Of a DNA stretch of 12,710 bases, positions 12,450 through 12,710 are shown piece by piece; position 1 is the first letter of the stretch, and every line of letters starts with the position of its first letter. The stretch covers positions 1 through 12,710 of the forward strand of contig JAJYGO010000325.1 in NCBI GenBank assembly GCA_021785115.1, given 5' to 3'. A program made the position numbers and the translations under genes. The stretch is from Chloroflexota bacterium. Its GTDB lineage: Bacteria; Chloroflexota; Limnocylindria; Limnocylindrales; CSP1-4. A model generated the notes under the pieces. That model made no database searches. It saw only the letters and a program-made list of their open reading frames with translations, and was not told the DNA's origin.

Positions 12450-12601
12450 TGACCTGCCTGGGTTCTTCGGACCACGGGAACCTAGAGAACGGCCTCTCCC
12501 AGGTGGTGTGGTGCTGACTGCTCGTGAAGCGTCTTGAACTCCAGGGGCGTGAGGTAGCCCAGGCTCGAGTGCGGGCGGACCTCGTTGTAGTGCTGCCTGC
12601 T
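12450..12601 (-). mobile_element. IS3-family remnant (transposase 3' end plus terminal sequence)
   Basis: The minus strand from 12601 to the TAG at 12484-12482 encodes RQHYNEVRPHSSLGYLTPLEF followed by a short tail. This is the C-terminal end of the rve integrase domain of IS3-family OrfB transposases (consensus YNxxRPHSSLGYxTPxEF). Beyond the stop, the plus strand begins TGACCTGCCTGGGTTCTT at 12450, a TG-start terminal sequence of IS3 type, so 12450 is a likely element boundary. The catalytic DDE residues and the rest of the transposase are missing, because homology stops near 12601 at the adjoining repeats. The copy is dead. Confidence 0.75.
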
Positions 12602-12646
12602 CGGCGACAATTACACCTCCCCACCGGCGACAACTACACCTCCCCA
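12602..12646. repeat. Tandem 22-bp repeats, likely IS21-like element end
   Basis: Two copies of a 22-base unit (12602-12623 and 12625-12646) lie 23 bases apart and differ at a single base (T versus C at the tenth position, in GACAATTAC versus GACAACTAC). They start exactly where IS3 transposase homology stops. IS21-family ends carry such tandem transposase-binding repeats. No istA or istB is visible before the window ends. Confidence 0.55.
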
Positions 12647-12710
12647 TCACTGAGGCCCGCCGGAACCTAGCCCCACCCACGTGCTTTCGCGGCAGAACGT
12701 GGCCGGGTGA
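12647..12710. other. Window-edge sequence, no gene recognised
   Basis: Presumably inner sequence of the element whose end is marked by the 22-bp repeats. CCACGT and ACGTGG are complementary across about 14 bases near 12677-12703. Nothing more can be said from 64 bases. Confidence 0.2.

Noticed and set aside
11848..12633. Longer minus-strand frame extending the selenoprotein N-terminus to 12633
   Set aside because: The extra 88 residues run through the IS3 end and are Arg/Ser/Thr-rich out-of-frame transposase DNA; family similarity begins at the ATG at 12369.
12477..12670. GGAACCTAG at 12477-12485 and 12662-12670 as a target-site duplication
   Set aside because: Nine bases; the first copy includes the transposase stop codon, inside the element rather than flanking it. 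Probably chance.

Overview
The window is GC-rich (roughly two-thirds G+C by eye), compactly coded bacterial DNA. Its genes are an SD-led ABC importer, GntR/FCD regulation, paired FAD oxidoreductases, an EFR1-type flavodoxin-ferredoxin and a GrdB/PrdB-like protein. This mix suggests an uncultivated soil or groundwater lineage such as Candidatus Rokubacteria/Methylomirabilota or a deltaproteobacterial relative. That assignment is inferred from gene flavour only; there is no marker gene.

Layout. Positions 1-3758 hold scattered single genes: a possible gene start running off the left edge (-), a small two-helix membrane protein (373-678), an anchored endonuclease/exonuclease/phosphatase-fold enzyme (774-1862), a small exported Cys/Pro-rich protein (1973-2248), an EFR1-type flavodoxin-ferredoxin (2290-3072, -) and an exported helical protein of unknown function (3138-3758, -). 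A Cys-rich lipoprotein with a TTG start follows (4029-4412, -).

Positions 4515-10949 are one metabolic and transport locus built around a divergent control region (5850-5939). Leftwards runs one FAD-dependent oxidoreductase. Rightwards runs a GntR/FCD regulator, a second FAD oxidoreductase, then the substrate-binding protein, ATPase and permease of a NitT/TauT (nitrate/sulfonate/NMT1-like) importer, closely spaced like an operon. The control region carries two near-identical octamers 11 bp apart that overlap a candidate -35 box, which fits self-regulation by the GntR protein. The likely logic is that a small organic anion or its precursor is imported and then oxidised, with the ligand sensed by the FCD domain. 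The substrate cannot be read from sequence.

Positions 10946-12710 are a recombination-scarred end. The next operon gene, an alpha/beta-hydrolase like haloacetate dehalogenase, breaks off at about 11081. A 3'-end fragment of a tRNA-like gene lies at 11273-11297 (-), a typical integration-site scar. IS3 transposase debris and an IS21-like tandem-repeat end lie at 12450-12646. Between them is the most interesting item: on the minus strand, 12369-11566 reads as one 267-residue GrdB/PrdB-like protein if the in-frame UGA at 11850-11848 is selenocysteine. The UGA lies in a Sec-Pro-Leu-Cys motif. A perfect 6-bp hairpin, placed where a bacterial SECIS element should be, starts 11 nt after it. Conventional gene calling would split this gene into two fragments.
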